Part shown: positions 36,003 to 43,965 of the stretch, one piece after another
Position numbering within the stretch: the stretch's first letter is position 1
How the letters are laid out: every line of letters begins with the position of its first letter
Origin: Streptomyces sp. NBC_01296
Lineage (GTDB): Bacteria; Actinomycetota; Actinomycetes; Streptomycetales; Streptomycetaceae
Direction of reading: 5' to 3'
Assembly (NCBI RefSeq): GCF_035984415.1
Contig: NZ_CP130720.1
Span: 3,720,001-3,784,000, forward strand
DNA: 64,000 bases
The notes under the pieces: model-generated
What the model saw: the letters and a program-made list of their open reading frames with translations, nothing else
Database searches by the model: none
Told to the model about the DNA's origin: nothing
Position numbers and translations under genes: made by a program

Positions 36003-37423
36003 GACCCCTCACGACGGCGGGCGCGCGCCGCCGTACCGAGGCGCTGCTCCTCGTCTTCGTCGTTGCCCTCACCGTCTTCGGGCATGCGAGCGCCGGCCTG
36101 GCGATGAACGGCGAGCTGCCCGCCAACCTCACCGGTTTCACGATCAGCATGAGCCTGCTGGCGCTGGTGGGGCACCTGGGCGTGCGCCGGTTCGCGGCGT
36201 ACGCGGACCCGCTGATCTTCCCGCTCGCGATGCTGCTGTCGGGGCTGGGGCTGGTGCTGCTGCACCGGCTCGACCAGTCGTACATCGCGCGGTACGGCGG
36301 CGAGGCGAACGCGCCGGGGCAGTTGCAGTGGACGGTCATCGGCGTGGCCGCGTGCCTGGCGGTGGTGGCGCTGCTGCGGGACCACCGGCTGCTGCAGCGG
36401 TTCATCTACATCACGATGGTGGTCGCACTGGTGCTGCTGATCGCGCCGGCGTTCTTCGGCGCGGACACGTACGGGGCGAAGCGCTGGATCATCCTGTTCG
36501 GGTTCTCGCTCCAGCCCGGCGAGTTCGTGAAGATCATGATCTCGGTCTTCTTCGCGGGGTATCTCGTCATCCACCGCGATTCGCTGGCCCTGACGGGGCG
36601 GAAGTTCCTGGGCATGCGGCTGCCCCCGATGCGGCAGCTCGGGCCGATCATCACGGTGTGGATCGTGTCGCTGCTGGTGCTGGTCTTCGAGCGCGACCTG
36701 GGTACGTCGCTGATCTTCTTCGGTGTGTTCGTGGTGATGCTGTACGTCGCCACCGAGCGCACCAGCTGGATCGTGACGGGGCTGTTGATGGCGGGCGTCG
36801 GGGCCTTCGTGGTGGGTTCGACGGAACCGCACGTCAAGGGGCGCGTGGCCGCCTGGCTGGAGCCGCTGTCGTACTACTGGAAGGAGCGGCCGCCGGGGGT
36901 CATCTCGGACCAGTCCGCGCAGGCGCTGTTCAGCTTCGGGACCGGCGGCATGTCGGGCACGGGGCTGGGGAAGGGCCACCCGGAGCTGATCGGCTTCGCG
37001 GGGCGCAGCGACTTCATCCTGACCACGGTGGGCGAGGAGCTCGGGCTGGCCGGGGTCATGGCGGTGCTGATCCTGTACGCACTGCTGGTCCAGCGGGGGC
37101 TGCGGATGGCGCTGGGCGCCCGCGACCCGTTCGGGAAGCTGCTGGCGGTGGGCCTGTCGGCGGCGTTGGCGCTGCAGGTCTTCGTGGTGGCGGGCGGCGT
37201 GACGGGCCTGATCCCGCTGACCGGCAAGGCGCTGCCGTTCCTGGCGAAGGGCGGCTCGTCCCTCCTGGCCAACTGGATCATGATCGCCCTGCTCATCCGC
37301 ATCAGCGACAGCGCGGAACGCCAACGCGAGGCGGACGCCCAGGGCCCGGCGGAAACGACGATCACGCCGGTGGTGGCGGCTGCTGCTTCACCCCCGAGCG
37401 GAGCCGGGCCTGAGCGCGGTTGA
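35990..37423 (+). CDS. SEDS-family (FtsW/RodA/SpoVE) glycosyltransferase
   Basis: Protein of 477 aa with about ten membrane helices, of the family that polymerises peptidoglycan from lipid II. Signatures include YGAKRWI, LQPGEFVKIMI, FERDLGTSLIFFGVF, FSFGTGGMSGTGLGKGHPELI, DFILTTVGEELG and LPFLAKGGSSLLANW. GTG start at 35990, overlapping the LCP gene by 13 bases with only a weak SD, so translation is probably coupled. SEDS proteins normally pair with a class B penicillin-binding protein; none is present here. It is not obviously the division FtsW, which sits in the dcw cluster. Confidence 0.88.
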   Translation: MRGLRPLTTAGARRRTEALLLVFVVALTVFGHASAGLAMNGELPANLTGFTISMSLLALVGHLGVRRFAAYADPLIFPLAMLLSGLGLVLLHRLDQSYIARYGGEANAPGQLQWTVIGVAACLAVVALLRDHRLLQRFIYITMVVALVLLIAPAFFGADTYGAKRWIILFGFSLQPGEFVKIMISVFFAGYLVIHRDSLALTGRKFLGMRLPPMRQLGPIITVWIVSLLVLVFERDLGTSLIFFGVFVVMLYVATERTSWIVTGLLMAGVGAFVVGSTEPHVKGRVAAWLEPLSYYWKERPPGVISDQSAQALFSFGTGGMSGTGLGKGHPELIGFAGRSDFILTTVGEELGLAGVMAVLILYALLVQRGLRMALGARDPFGKLLAVGLSAALALQVFVVAGGVTGLIPLTGKALPFLAKGGSSLLANWIMIALLIRISDSAERQREADAQGPAETTITPVVAAAASPPSGAGPERG

Positions 37424-38271
37424 CCGTCCGCCTCCCCTGCCGACTCCGGCAGGGGGCGGGATACCGCCGACCAAGGGCGGGGGTGCAGTGAACCGGCGTC
37501 GGGAGAGGCGCCGGGGGCTGCCCGAGGCGCGCCAGGCGGACCACCGTGCGCCAGCGCATCGGCTTGCGCCGACCGCACGGGGTGCGGACGCCTTCCGCGA
37601 AGCCGGGTGAGCCACGCCTTCAGACCGGCGAGCGGAGGTCGGCGCACGAGCATCAGCACCGTCCAGACGACGAGGTAGACCGGGACCAGAAGGGCCGGCA
37701 GATGCCGCTTGGCCAGCCACACGCGGTTGCGGGCGTTCATCCGGAAGTAGACCTCGTGGCGGGCCGGACTCGTCCGCGGGTGCTGGAGCAGCAGCTCCGG
37801 CTCGTACCGGACCCGCCACCCGGCATCGATGGCGCGCCAGGCGAGATCGGTCTCCTCGTGCGCGAAGAAGAACTCCGTCGGCCACGCCCCGACTTGTTCG
37901 AAGACCTCCGCCCGGATGGCATGGCCGCCGCCCAGGAACGTGGTGACCTCACCCGCCAGCATCGGATCCGAGGCCCGGAGCCGGGGAACGTGCCGCCGCT
38001 GTGTGAAGCCGGTCTCGTCCGCGATCCGGAAGCTCACGATGCCGACGTCCGGGGCGGTCATGGCCTTGCGCAGCCGGGCGAAGGTGTCGGGCTCGGGCGC
38101 GATGTTCCGCCCGCCGGACACCCCGAGGTTCTCCTGTAGTTCCGCCGTCTCGACATCAGGCCCGAGGCCGGTGAGGTGGCACCCGTTGCCCACCACGACG
38201 ATCCGGACCGGCTCTCCGTTCTGAGCGCGTACGGAGTCGAGCAGGGCGAGCAGCTCGGTCCATCGGCGCCG
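37362..38271 (-). pseudogene. Decayed family-2 glycosyltransferase
   Basis: Remains of a GT2-type enzyme. Reading on from the stop of the upstream deacetylase gene, the frame gives TELLALLDSVRAQNGEP and RIVVVGNGCHL but no in-frame start for the missing first strand (usually VVVVTYNR). The region around GGRNIAPEPDTFARL lacks about 15 residues that carry the DxD metal site in relatives. In the 3' part, the frame shifts at the CACCCGG near 37610; the alternative frame gives GFAEGVRTPCGRR and MRWRTVVRLARLGQPP, which fits the family end. The shifted frame stays open to 37362, inside the convergent SEDS gene, so the true end is unclear. Three separate lesions make a functional protein unlikely. Confidence 0.7.
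37434..37455. terminator. Terminator after the SEDS gene
   Basis: CCCCTGCC (37434-37441) and GGCAGGGG (37448-37455) pair over 8 bp with loop GACTCC, ten bases after the SEDS stop. Confidence 0.65.
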
Positions 38272-39141
38272 TCAGAGGTAGTCCTCCAGGCGGCCTATGC
38301 GGTAGCCCTGGTCCTGGATGCGCTGGAGCATGCGGGTCGTCATCTGGATCTCCGTCGAGCCCTTGAGTTCCGACGGGCCGCGGAAGTGCGCCAGGATGAT
38401 GTCGCCCGGTTTGAGGGCGGAGCCCTCGGCGTACTGGAAGTTGTTGATCTGCATCGACACCCGCCACAGGACCACCTGCGAGATGCCGCATTCGGCGGCG
38501 GCCTTGAGGGTGTCGTCGTTGTAGTTGCCGTACGGCGGGCGGAAGCGGACCGGCTTGGTGCCGAAGCGCTTCTCCAGGCGTTCCTGCTGGCCGCAGATCT
38601 CCTTCTTCTGCGCCGCGAAGGGCAGGGTCCGGAGGTTCGGGTGCGTCAGGGTGTGGTTGTTGATCGTGCTGCCGGAGCCGTTGTCGCGGAGCTTCTCGAA
38701 GTACCCGTAGTCCGACGAGGCGATGTTGTCCGTCAGGAACATGCTGATCGGCAGCTTGAGGTCCGCCGCCATCTTCAGGAACTCAGGGTCCTTCTCCGCG
38801 CCGTCGTCGAAGGTCAGGAAGACGACCTTGTCCGTGGGCGGGACGGGTATTCGGTCCACCACCTGGGCCTTGCCCGGGGCGGCCGGCGCGAGGGAGGGCT
38901 TCTGGGCCGGCTTCGGGGCGAACTCCAGGGGGGCCTTCAGGCCCCACTTCTTGTAGGCCTCGTCCCCGGGCGTGGCAGTGGCCGCCGACTGCGACGGCGT
39001 CGCCGTCGGCGACTGCTGCGCCTCCGTGGTTTTGCGGCCCAGTCTTTCGATCGGGTCCACGCTGTTCCCGCACCCCGTCAGGGACAGCGCGAGCGCGCCG
39101 GCCGCCAGCGTTCCGGCTGTCAACCGGCGCGCGTACCTCAC
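38272..39141 (-). CDS. Polysaccharide-deacetylase-family lipoprotein (downstream copy)
   Basis: Protein of 289 aa. A signal peptide with lipobox LTGC (Cys24) anchors it outside the membrane; a Thr/Ala/Pro linker leads to a NodB-homology domain with VVFLTFDDGAE (metal Asp pair, 107-116), HTLTH at 163-167, RFRPPYGNYN and a C-terminal HFRGPSELKGS. Such enzymes remove acetyl groups from wall GlcNAc or MurNAc or from other glycans. It starts at GTG 39141 overlapping the stop of the next deacetylase gene (GTGA), so the two are translationally coupled. Both end in RLEDYL, indicating duplication. The decayed glycosyltransferase follows directly. Confidence 0.9.
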   Translation of the reverse strand: MRYARRLTAGTLAAGALALSLTGCGNSVDPIERLGRKTTEAQQSPTATPSQSAATATPGDEAYKKWGLKAPLEFAPKPAQKPSLAPAAPGKAQVVDRIPVPPTDKVVFLTFDDGAEKDPEFLKMAADLKLPISMFLTDNIASSDYGYFEKLRDNGSGSTINNHTLTHPNLRTLPFAAQKKEICGQQERLEKRFGTKPVRFRPPYGNYNDDTLKAAAECGISQVVLWRVSMQINNFQYAEGSALKPGDIILAHFRGPSELKGSTEIQMTTRMLQRIQDQGYRIGRLEDYL

Positions 39142-40088
39142 AAGTAGTCCTCCAGGCGAGCCACGGCATACCCCTTGTCCGTGACGGTCTTCATGACATG
39201 ACGGATCATGTCAGGCATGGACCCCTTCCAGTCCTCCCGCCCTCGGAAATGAGTCAGGATGATGTCGCCGGGGTGGAGGTCGCGGTCCCACTCCCGCCAG
39301 TCCATGCGGTTCGGGAAGGCCTCGGCGTTCCACAGCGGGACCGCCTTGATGCCGCAGGACTTCGCCGCGCGCAGCGTGTCCTGGTTGTAGTTGCCGTACG
39401 GCGGCCGGAAGAGCGTCGGCCGTTTGCCGAACTGCTTCTGGATCGTGTCCTGCTGGCCGCAGATCTCCTCGTGCTGCTCCTCGTACGAGAGGGCCGGCAT
39501 GTAGCGGTGGTTGAGCGTGTGGTTGTTCAGGGTGACGCCGGCGGCCTGCATCTCCTTGAAGTAGGGGTAGTTGTCGCGGACGAGGTAGTCGCTGAGGAAC
39601 GCCGTGTACGGGATCTTCAGCTCCTTCATCATCTTCAGGAACTCGGGGTCCTTCTCCGCGCCGTCGTCGATCGTCAGGAAGACGACCTTGTCCTCCGTGG
39701 GGACGGTGGTGAAGACGGGCGGGAGGTCTTCCTGGCCCTCGACCTCGAAGCCCTCGCGGGTGGTGATCTCCGGCTTCGCCTGCGGGGCGGCCGGCGCCAT
39801 CAGCGGCGGCTTCGCCAGCTTCCACTTCTTCGCCGCGGCGATCCGGGCCTGCTGGGCGGCCTTCAGCTGCTCGGCCGAGCCCGCGACCGCGCCCGCCGCA
39901 CCCGCCGCCTCGGCGCCCTTGCCGGCCTTGGTCTTGGCGGGCGTTTCGGAGTCCGCGGAGGAGCCGCAGCCGGTTCCGAGGGCGGCGACCAGCAGTGCGG
40001 CCAGTGCCACCCCGACTCGGCCGCGCGGACCCGCCGCGGACCGGTGACCATGGAGCGTCTTATGTTCCTTTTGTCTGACTAGCTGCAT
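39138..40088 (-). CDS. Polysaccharide-deacetylase-family lipoprotein (upstream copy)
   Basis: Protein of 316 aa, paralogue of the gene downstream. Signal peptide with lipobox LGTGC (Cys41), an Ala/Lys-rich linker, then the NodB domain with VVFLTIDDGAE, HTLNH, RPPYGNYNQDTL and ILTHFRGREDWKGS. The first metal motif reads TIDD instead of TFDD, acceptable for the family. ATG start at 40088 with a weak GGA upstream; the segment before the hydrophobic core is long and basic. It is the first gene of a two-gene operon and diverges from the methyltransferase gene at 40189 with about 100 bases between. Confidence 0.9.
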   Translation of the reverse strand: MQLVRQKEHKTLHGHRSAAGPRGRVGVALAALLVAALGTGCGSSADSETPAKTKAGKGAEAAGAAGAVAGSAEQLKAAQQARIAAAKKWKLAKPPLMAPAAPQAKPEITTREGFEVEGQEDLPPVFTTVPTEDKVVFLTIDDGAEKDPEFLKMMKELKIPYTAFLSDYLVRDNYPYFKEMQAAGVTLNNHTLNHRYMPALSYEEQHEEICGQQDTIQKQFGKRPTLFRPPYGNYNQDTLRAAKSCGIKAVPLWNAEAFPNRMDWREWDRDLHPGDIILTHFRGREDWKGSMPDMIRHVMKTVTDKGYAVARLEDYL

Positions 40089-40188
40089 AGCAGCGCATCC
40101 TGGCATCCGACATGCACGCCGCCCCGCCGACACCGCGAACGGAAGACGACCTTCCATCGAGTGGCCCACACTGACCGACAATGAACCG

Positions 40189-41370
40189 GTGACCCCCGAA
40201 GACTTCGCCGCGCTCCTCACCCCCGAGGGCCGCGCCCTCCTCGACTCGCTGCGCGACCACGACCCGTCCCAGGAACTCGCCATCGCCACCCGGCTGCGCC
40301 GCGAGCACCCCGCCGCACTGGTCTCCGCCGCACTCGGCCAGGCCCGGCTGCGGCAGCGCGCGGTGGCGAAGTTCGGTGACGAGGACGCGTTCCGCATGTA
40401 CTTCACGCCCGGCGGCGGCGAGATGGCCACCCGCGCCTCGGTGGCCTCGTACCGCGCCGGGCGGCTCGCGGAACTCGGCGTGCGCAGCGTCGCCGACCTG
40501 TGCTGCGGCATCGGCGGGGACGCCCTGGCGCTGGCCCGGCTCGGCATCCGCGTGCTCGCCGTGGACCGCGACCCGCTGACCGTCGCCGTCGCCCGCGCCA
40601 ACGCCGAGGCCCTGGGGCTGGCGGAGCTCATCGAGGTCCGCGAGGCGGACGTGACCGACGTGGACACCTCCGGGTACGACGCCGTCTTCCTCGACCCCGC
40701 CCGGCGTGGGGGCCGCGGCCGGATCTTCGACCCGGAGAGCTACTCGCCGCCGCTGTCGTGGGCCGTCGAGGCTGCCCGTACGGCCAAGTACGCCGCCATC
40801 AAGATCGCCCCCGGGATCCCGCACGAGGCCGTGCCGCAGGAGGCCGAGGCCGAGTGGATCTCGGACCAGGGGGACGTGAAGGAGGCCGTGCTGTGGTTCG
40901 GGACCGCCCCCGGCACCGTCCGCGCCACCCTGCTGCCCGGCCCGCGCACCCTGCACACCGTCGATCCGCTGCCCGACCCCGAGGCGGGGCCGGTCGGCCG
41001 CTACCTCTACGAGCCCGACGGCGCCGTGATCCGCGCCCACCTCGTCGCCGAGGTCGCCGAGCAGCTGGCCGGCCGGCTCATCGACCCGACCATCGCGTAC
41101 GTCACCGCCGACGAGCTGCGCGCGACGCCGTACGCCACCGCGTACGAGATCACCGACGTGCTGCCCTTCGGCCTCAAGAGGCTCAAGGCGCTGCTGCGCG
41201 AGCGCGGGGTGGGCATCCTGACCGTGAAGAAGCGCGGTTCGGCGATCGAGCCCGAGGAGCTGCGCAAGAAGGTCAAGCCGCAGGGGCCGCACTCCGCGAC
41301 CGTCTTCCTGACCCGGGTCGCGGGCGCCCCCTCGATGCTGATCGGCTCGCCGGTCAGCGCGCCGCGGTAG
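40189..41370 (+). CDS. SAM-dependent methyltransferase with THUMP-like domain
   Basis: Protein of 393 aa. The N-terminal helical part has LRREHPAALVSAALGQARLR and KFGDEDAFRMYFTPGG; the Rossmann domain has LCCGIGGDALALA (SAM motif I), VDRD, and FLDPARR in place of the usual NPPY-type motif IV. The C-terminal part (LPFGLKRLKALLRERGVGILTVKKRG) resembles the THUMP-like domain of a family annotated as class I methyltransferases. The substrate is unknown; RNA is plausible because of the THUMP-like part. GTG start at 40189. Its stop overlaps the convergent membrane-protein gene by 17 bases. Confidence 0.85.
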   Translation: MTPEDFAALLTPEGRALLDSLRDHDPSQELAIATRLRREHPAALVSAALGQARLRQRAVAKFGDEDAFRMYFTPGGGEMATRASVASYRAGRLAELGVRSVADLCCGIGGDALALARLGIRVLAVDRDPLTVAVARANAEALGLAELIEVREADVTDVDTSGYDAVFLDPARRGGRGRIFDPESYSPPLSWAVEAARTAKYAAIKIAPGIPHEAVPQEAEAEWISDQGDVKEAVLWFGTAPGTVRATLLPGPRTLHTVDPLPDPEAGPVGRYLYEPDGAVIRAHLVAEVAEQLAGRLIDPTIAYVTADELRATPYATAYEITDVLPFGLKRLKALLRERGVGILTVKKRGSAIEPEELRKKVKPQGPHSATVFLTRVAGAPSMLIGSPVSAPR

Positions 41371-41986
41371 CGCTGCCGCGGAAGGCGCGCACCGCCCACC
41401 GGTAGTGCGCGCCCGCCTTGCCGAGACCCAGCAGGCCCGTGATCCACAGGATCATGCCGAGGCCGATGAAGTACGTGACCTCGCCGTACGTCGACTCGCC
41501 CGGGCGGGCCGATGCGGCCGACCCGAAGGTCACGTACAGCCCGAACGCGCCCAGCGCGAAGGAGGCCAGCAGCCAGGTCAGGCTCAGCCCGGGGGCGCGG
41601 AGCCGGGCGTCGGCGGCCGGATCCCGGTCCGACTCCGCCCAGGCGCACAGCAGCTGGCGTACGCGCCGGTCCCGCTTGGCGCCCCAGGCGAACCAGAACC
41701 CGGCAGGGATCAGCACGCCCGCGCCGAGCAGGGCGAAGATGAGGCCGAAAACGTACGCGAACGGGTCGCCGGGCACCTCGAAGGACATCAGGGCCATCCC
41801 GACGAAGGACCAGCCGAGCGCGAAGACCGCGGCGACGGCCCAGAGCAGCAGCAACCGCCCCAGGCCCAGGCTGCGCCGGCGCAGGTCCTGCAGGAACCGC
41901 GCCCGGTCGGCCCGTACGGTGCCCTCGTCCAGCCAGGCGCGCAGGTGGGCGGGAGGCGGCGGAGGCGGCAGGTCACGGCGAGGCAT
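41354..41986 (-). CDS. Four-helix hypothetical membrane protein
   Basis: Protein of 210 aa that I do not recognise. A Pro-rich start (RRDLPPPPPPAHLRAWL) is followed by two helices (LGRLLLLWAVAAVFALGWSF; FGLIFALLGAGVLIPAGFWF), a charged cytoplasmic loop and two further helices (LTWLLASFALGAFGLYVTF; FIGLGMILWITGLLGLG). The ATG at 41986 is preceded by TATCGT and seven bases, the leaderless pattern; an in-frame ATG at 41992 is the alternative. The 3' ends of this gene and the methyltransferase overlap by 17 bases, with no terminator between. Function unknown. Confidence 0.8.
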   Translation of the reverse strand: MPRRDLPPPPPPAHLRAWLDEGTVRADRARFLQDLRRRSLGLGRLLLLWAVAAVFALGWSFVGMALMSFEVPGDPFAYVFGLIFALLGAGVLIPAGFWFAWGAKRDRRVRQLLCAWAESDRDPAADARLRAPGLSLTWLLASFALGAFGLYVTFGSAASARPGESTYGEVTYFIGLGMILWITGLLGLGKAGAHYRWAVRAFRGSATAAR

Positions 41987-42051
41987 GCACATGACGATAT
42001 CGGCATCCGGCCACAAGTCCGGTCCGGAGCTGCTCGAGAGGGCCCGGCGTG

Positions 42052-42324
42052 TCAACTGCCGGTGGTCTCCACGGACTCGAACCGCCAGCGGTGCACCGGC
42101 CGGGTGATGAGATCGGCGGCGGGCTCCGGGAGTTCGGGCAGTTCCGCCGCCAGACCTTCGGCGGCTTCCCACCAGGTGACGACCAGCACCCGGTCCTGCG
42201 GGGCCCGCAGCAGCTCGCGGCGCACCGGCTCGCGCGCCAGCACCTGCGAACGGGCCCACTCCAGCAGCTCGTTGCCCCGCCCGGCGGCGGCCCGGGCCTC
42301 CCACATCAGCGTGACGGTGCCCAT
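42052..42324 (-). CDS. Small conserved hypothetical protein after tsaD
   Basis: Protein of 90 aa with a WEARAAAGRGNELLEWA motif, a central strand VLVVTWWE and the end HRWRFESVETTGS. The alternation suggests a small ferredoxin-like dimeric barrel, but no catalytic residues are evident. Its ATG overlaps the tsaD stop codon (ATGA), so it is the last gene of the t6A operon and probably translationally coupled. Function unknown. Confidence 0.8.
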   Translation of the reverse strand: MGTVTLMWEARAAAGRGNELLEWARSQVLAREPVRRELLRAPQDRVLVVTWWEAAEGLAAELPELPEPAADLITRPVHRWRFESVETTGS

Positions 42325-43442
42325 CAGTACAGGTTGTCCTTGCTCAACTCGTGCACGTGGTCGTGGTCATGGCCGTGCGCGGGGGAGTGCGTGTGAGCGG
42401 TGCCCGGAACGTGCGGGTCCGTCACCGGCAGCGAGGAGTCCGCCGACAGGTCCCAGTCCGAGGCCGGCCGGTTCCGCTTGACCATCTCCGCGCCCAGCGC
42501 CGCCACCATCGCGCCGTTGTCCGTGCACAGCTTGGGCCGCGGCACGCGCAGGATGATCCCCGCGTCGTCGCAGCGCTCCTGCGCCAGCGACCGCAGCCGG
42601 GAATTGGCCGCCACACCGCCGCCGATCATCAGGTGGTCGACGCCCTCGTCCTTGCACGCGCGGATCGCCTTGCGGGTCAGCACGTCCACCACGGCCTCCT
42701 GGAAGGACGCCGCCACATCGCGCACCGGCACCTCCTCGCCCGCGTTCCGCTTCGCCTCGATCCAGCGGGCGACCGCCGTCTTGAGACCGGAGAAGGAGAA
42801 GTCGTACGCCGCGTCGCGCGGCCCCGTCAGCCCGCGCGGGAAGTTGATCGCCTTCGGGTCGCCCTCCCGCGCGAGCCGGTCGATGACCGGGCCGCCGGGG
42901 AAGCCCAGCTGCAGCACGCGCGCGATCTTGTCGAAGGCCTCGCCCGCCGCGTCGTCGATGGTCGCGCCCAGCGGCCGTACGTCGGAGGTGATGTCCGGGG
43001 CGAGCAGCAGCGAGGAGTGCCCGCCGGACACCAGCAGCGCCATGGTCGGCTCCGGCAACGGCCCGTGTTCCAGCTGGTCGACGCAGATGTGCGAGGCCAG
43101 GTGGTTCACCCCGTACAGCGGCTTGCCGAGCGCGTACGCGTACGCCTTGGCCGCCGAGACGCCCACCAGCAGCGCCCCCGCGAGGCCGGGACCCGCGGTG
43201 ACGGCGATGCCGTCGAGGTCGCGGGCGCTGACCCCGGCCTCCTTCAGGGCGCGCTCGATGGTGGGGACCATCGCCTCCAGGTGCGCCCGGGAGGCCACCT
43301 CGGGCACGACGCCGCCGAAGCGCGCGTGCTCGTCGACGCTGGACGCGATCGCGTCCGCCAGCAGGGTGGTGCCGCGGACGACGCCGACGCCGGTCTCGTC
43401 GCAGGAGGTCTCGATGCCGAGGACGAGCGGTTCGTCAGCCAT
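42324..43442 (-). CDS. tsaD: tRNA N6-threonylcarbamoyladenosine transferase TsaD with His-rich tail
   Basis: Protein of 372 aa that transfers threonylcarbamoyl to A37 of ANN-decoding tRNAs, with TsaB and TsaE. It has LGIETSCDETGVGVV, the metal-binding His pair in NHLASHI, LVSGGHSSLLLA and GGGVAANSRLR. The C-terminus carries an extra His-rich segment (HTHSPAHGHDHDHVH) not part of the core fold. The ATG at 43442 overlaps the rimI stop; a SD-like GAGAGC lies within a 9-base tandem repeat just upstream. Core assignment is secure; the tail's role is unknown. Confidence 0.95.
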   Translation of the reverse strand: MADEPLVLGIETSCDETGVGVVRGTTLLADAIASSVDEHARFGGVVPEVASRAHLEAMVPTIERALKEAGVSARDLDGIAVTAGPGLAGALLVGVSAAKAYAYALGKPLYGVNHLASHICVDQLEHGPLPEPTMALLVSGGHSSLLLAPDITSDVRPLGATIDDAAGEAFDKIARVLQLGFPGGPVIDRLAREGDPKAINFPRGLTGPRDAAYDFSFSGLKTAVARWIEAKRNAGEEVPVRDVAASFQEAVVDVLTRKAIRACKDEGVDHLMIGGGVAANSRLRSLAQERCDDAGIILRVPRPKLCTDNGAMVAALGAEMVKRNRPASDWDLSADSSLPVTDPHVPGTAHTHSPAHGHDHDHVHELSKDNLY

Positions 43443-43962
43443 TGCTCTCACTGCTCTCAGTGCTCTCAGTCGTTGCTTGTGCGGGGTCGGTCAGGCGCAT
43501 CACGAGCGCGTCCACGTTGCCGGGCTGGTAGTAGCCCCGCCGGAAGCCGATCGGCTCGAAGCCGAAGCGCTCGTAGAGCTTCTGGGCCCGGGTGTTGTCC
43601 ACCCGTACCTCCAGCAGCACCTCGGCGCACTCGAACGCGGTGGCGGCGCGCAGCAGGTCGGTGAGGAGCCGGGCGCCGAGCCCGGTCCCCCACTGGTCGC
43701 GTGCGGCCGCGATGGTCTGTACGTCGGCCAGGTCACCGGCGGCGGCCAGCCCGGCGTAACCGACCAGGCGGCCATCGGGGGTCTCGGCGACCACGTAGCG
43801 GCGGGTGGCGTGCGGGCCGCGGGCGTGGGCGAGCTCGGACCAGAACATGCCCGCGGACCAGGCGTCCTCGGGGAACAGCTCGTGTTCCAGTTCCAGCACG
43901 GGCTCGATGTCCCACCAGCGCATCTCGCGCAGTACTGCGGTCACTGCCGTCACTGCCGTCAC
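43435..43962 (-). CDS. rimI: Ribosomal-protein-alanine acetyltransferase (RimI-like)
   Basis: Protein of 175 aa of the GNAT family, N-terminal acetyltransferase acting on ribosomal protein S18 in E. coli. The acetyl-CoA loop region reads RDQWGTGLGARLLTDLL, and the end has YERFGFEPIGFRRGYYQPGN with the catalytic-type Tyr. GTG start at 43962, overlapping the tsaB stop (GTGA); because of a 9-base repeat, two further in-frame GTG codons lie at 43953 and 43944, giving VTAVTAVTAV. The C-terminal TTESTESSES also comes from a repeat. It lies between tsaB and tsaD as in many bacteria. Confidence 0.9.
   Translation of the reverse strand: MTAVTAVTAVLREMRWWDIEPVLELEHELFPEDAWSAGMFWSELAHARGPHATRRYVVAETPDGRLVGYAGLAAAGDLADVQTIAAARDQWGTGLGARLLTDLLRAATAFECAEVLLEVRVDNTRAQKLYERFGFEPIGFRRGYYQPGNVDALVMRLTDPAQATTESTESSESNG
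43442..43468. repeat. Three 9-base tandem repeats at the rimI-tsaD junction
   Basis: On the plus strand three consecutive units of NTGCTCTCA; on the coding strand they read TGAGAGCAN. They encode the end of RimI and place three GAGAG SD-like sequences directly before the tsaD ATG. Confidence 0.8.
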
Positions 43963-43965
43963 TGC
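43930..43965. repeat. 9-base tandem repeats at the tsaB-rimI junction
   Basis: Three good units of SGTCACTGC at 43939-43965 plus a degenerate fourth at 43930-43938. On the coding strand the units supply the tsaB stop (TGA) and three alternative GTG starts for rimI. Confidence 0.8.
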
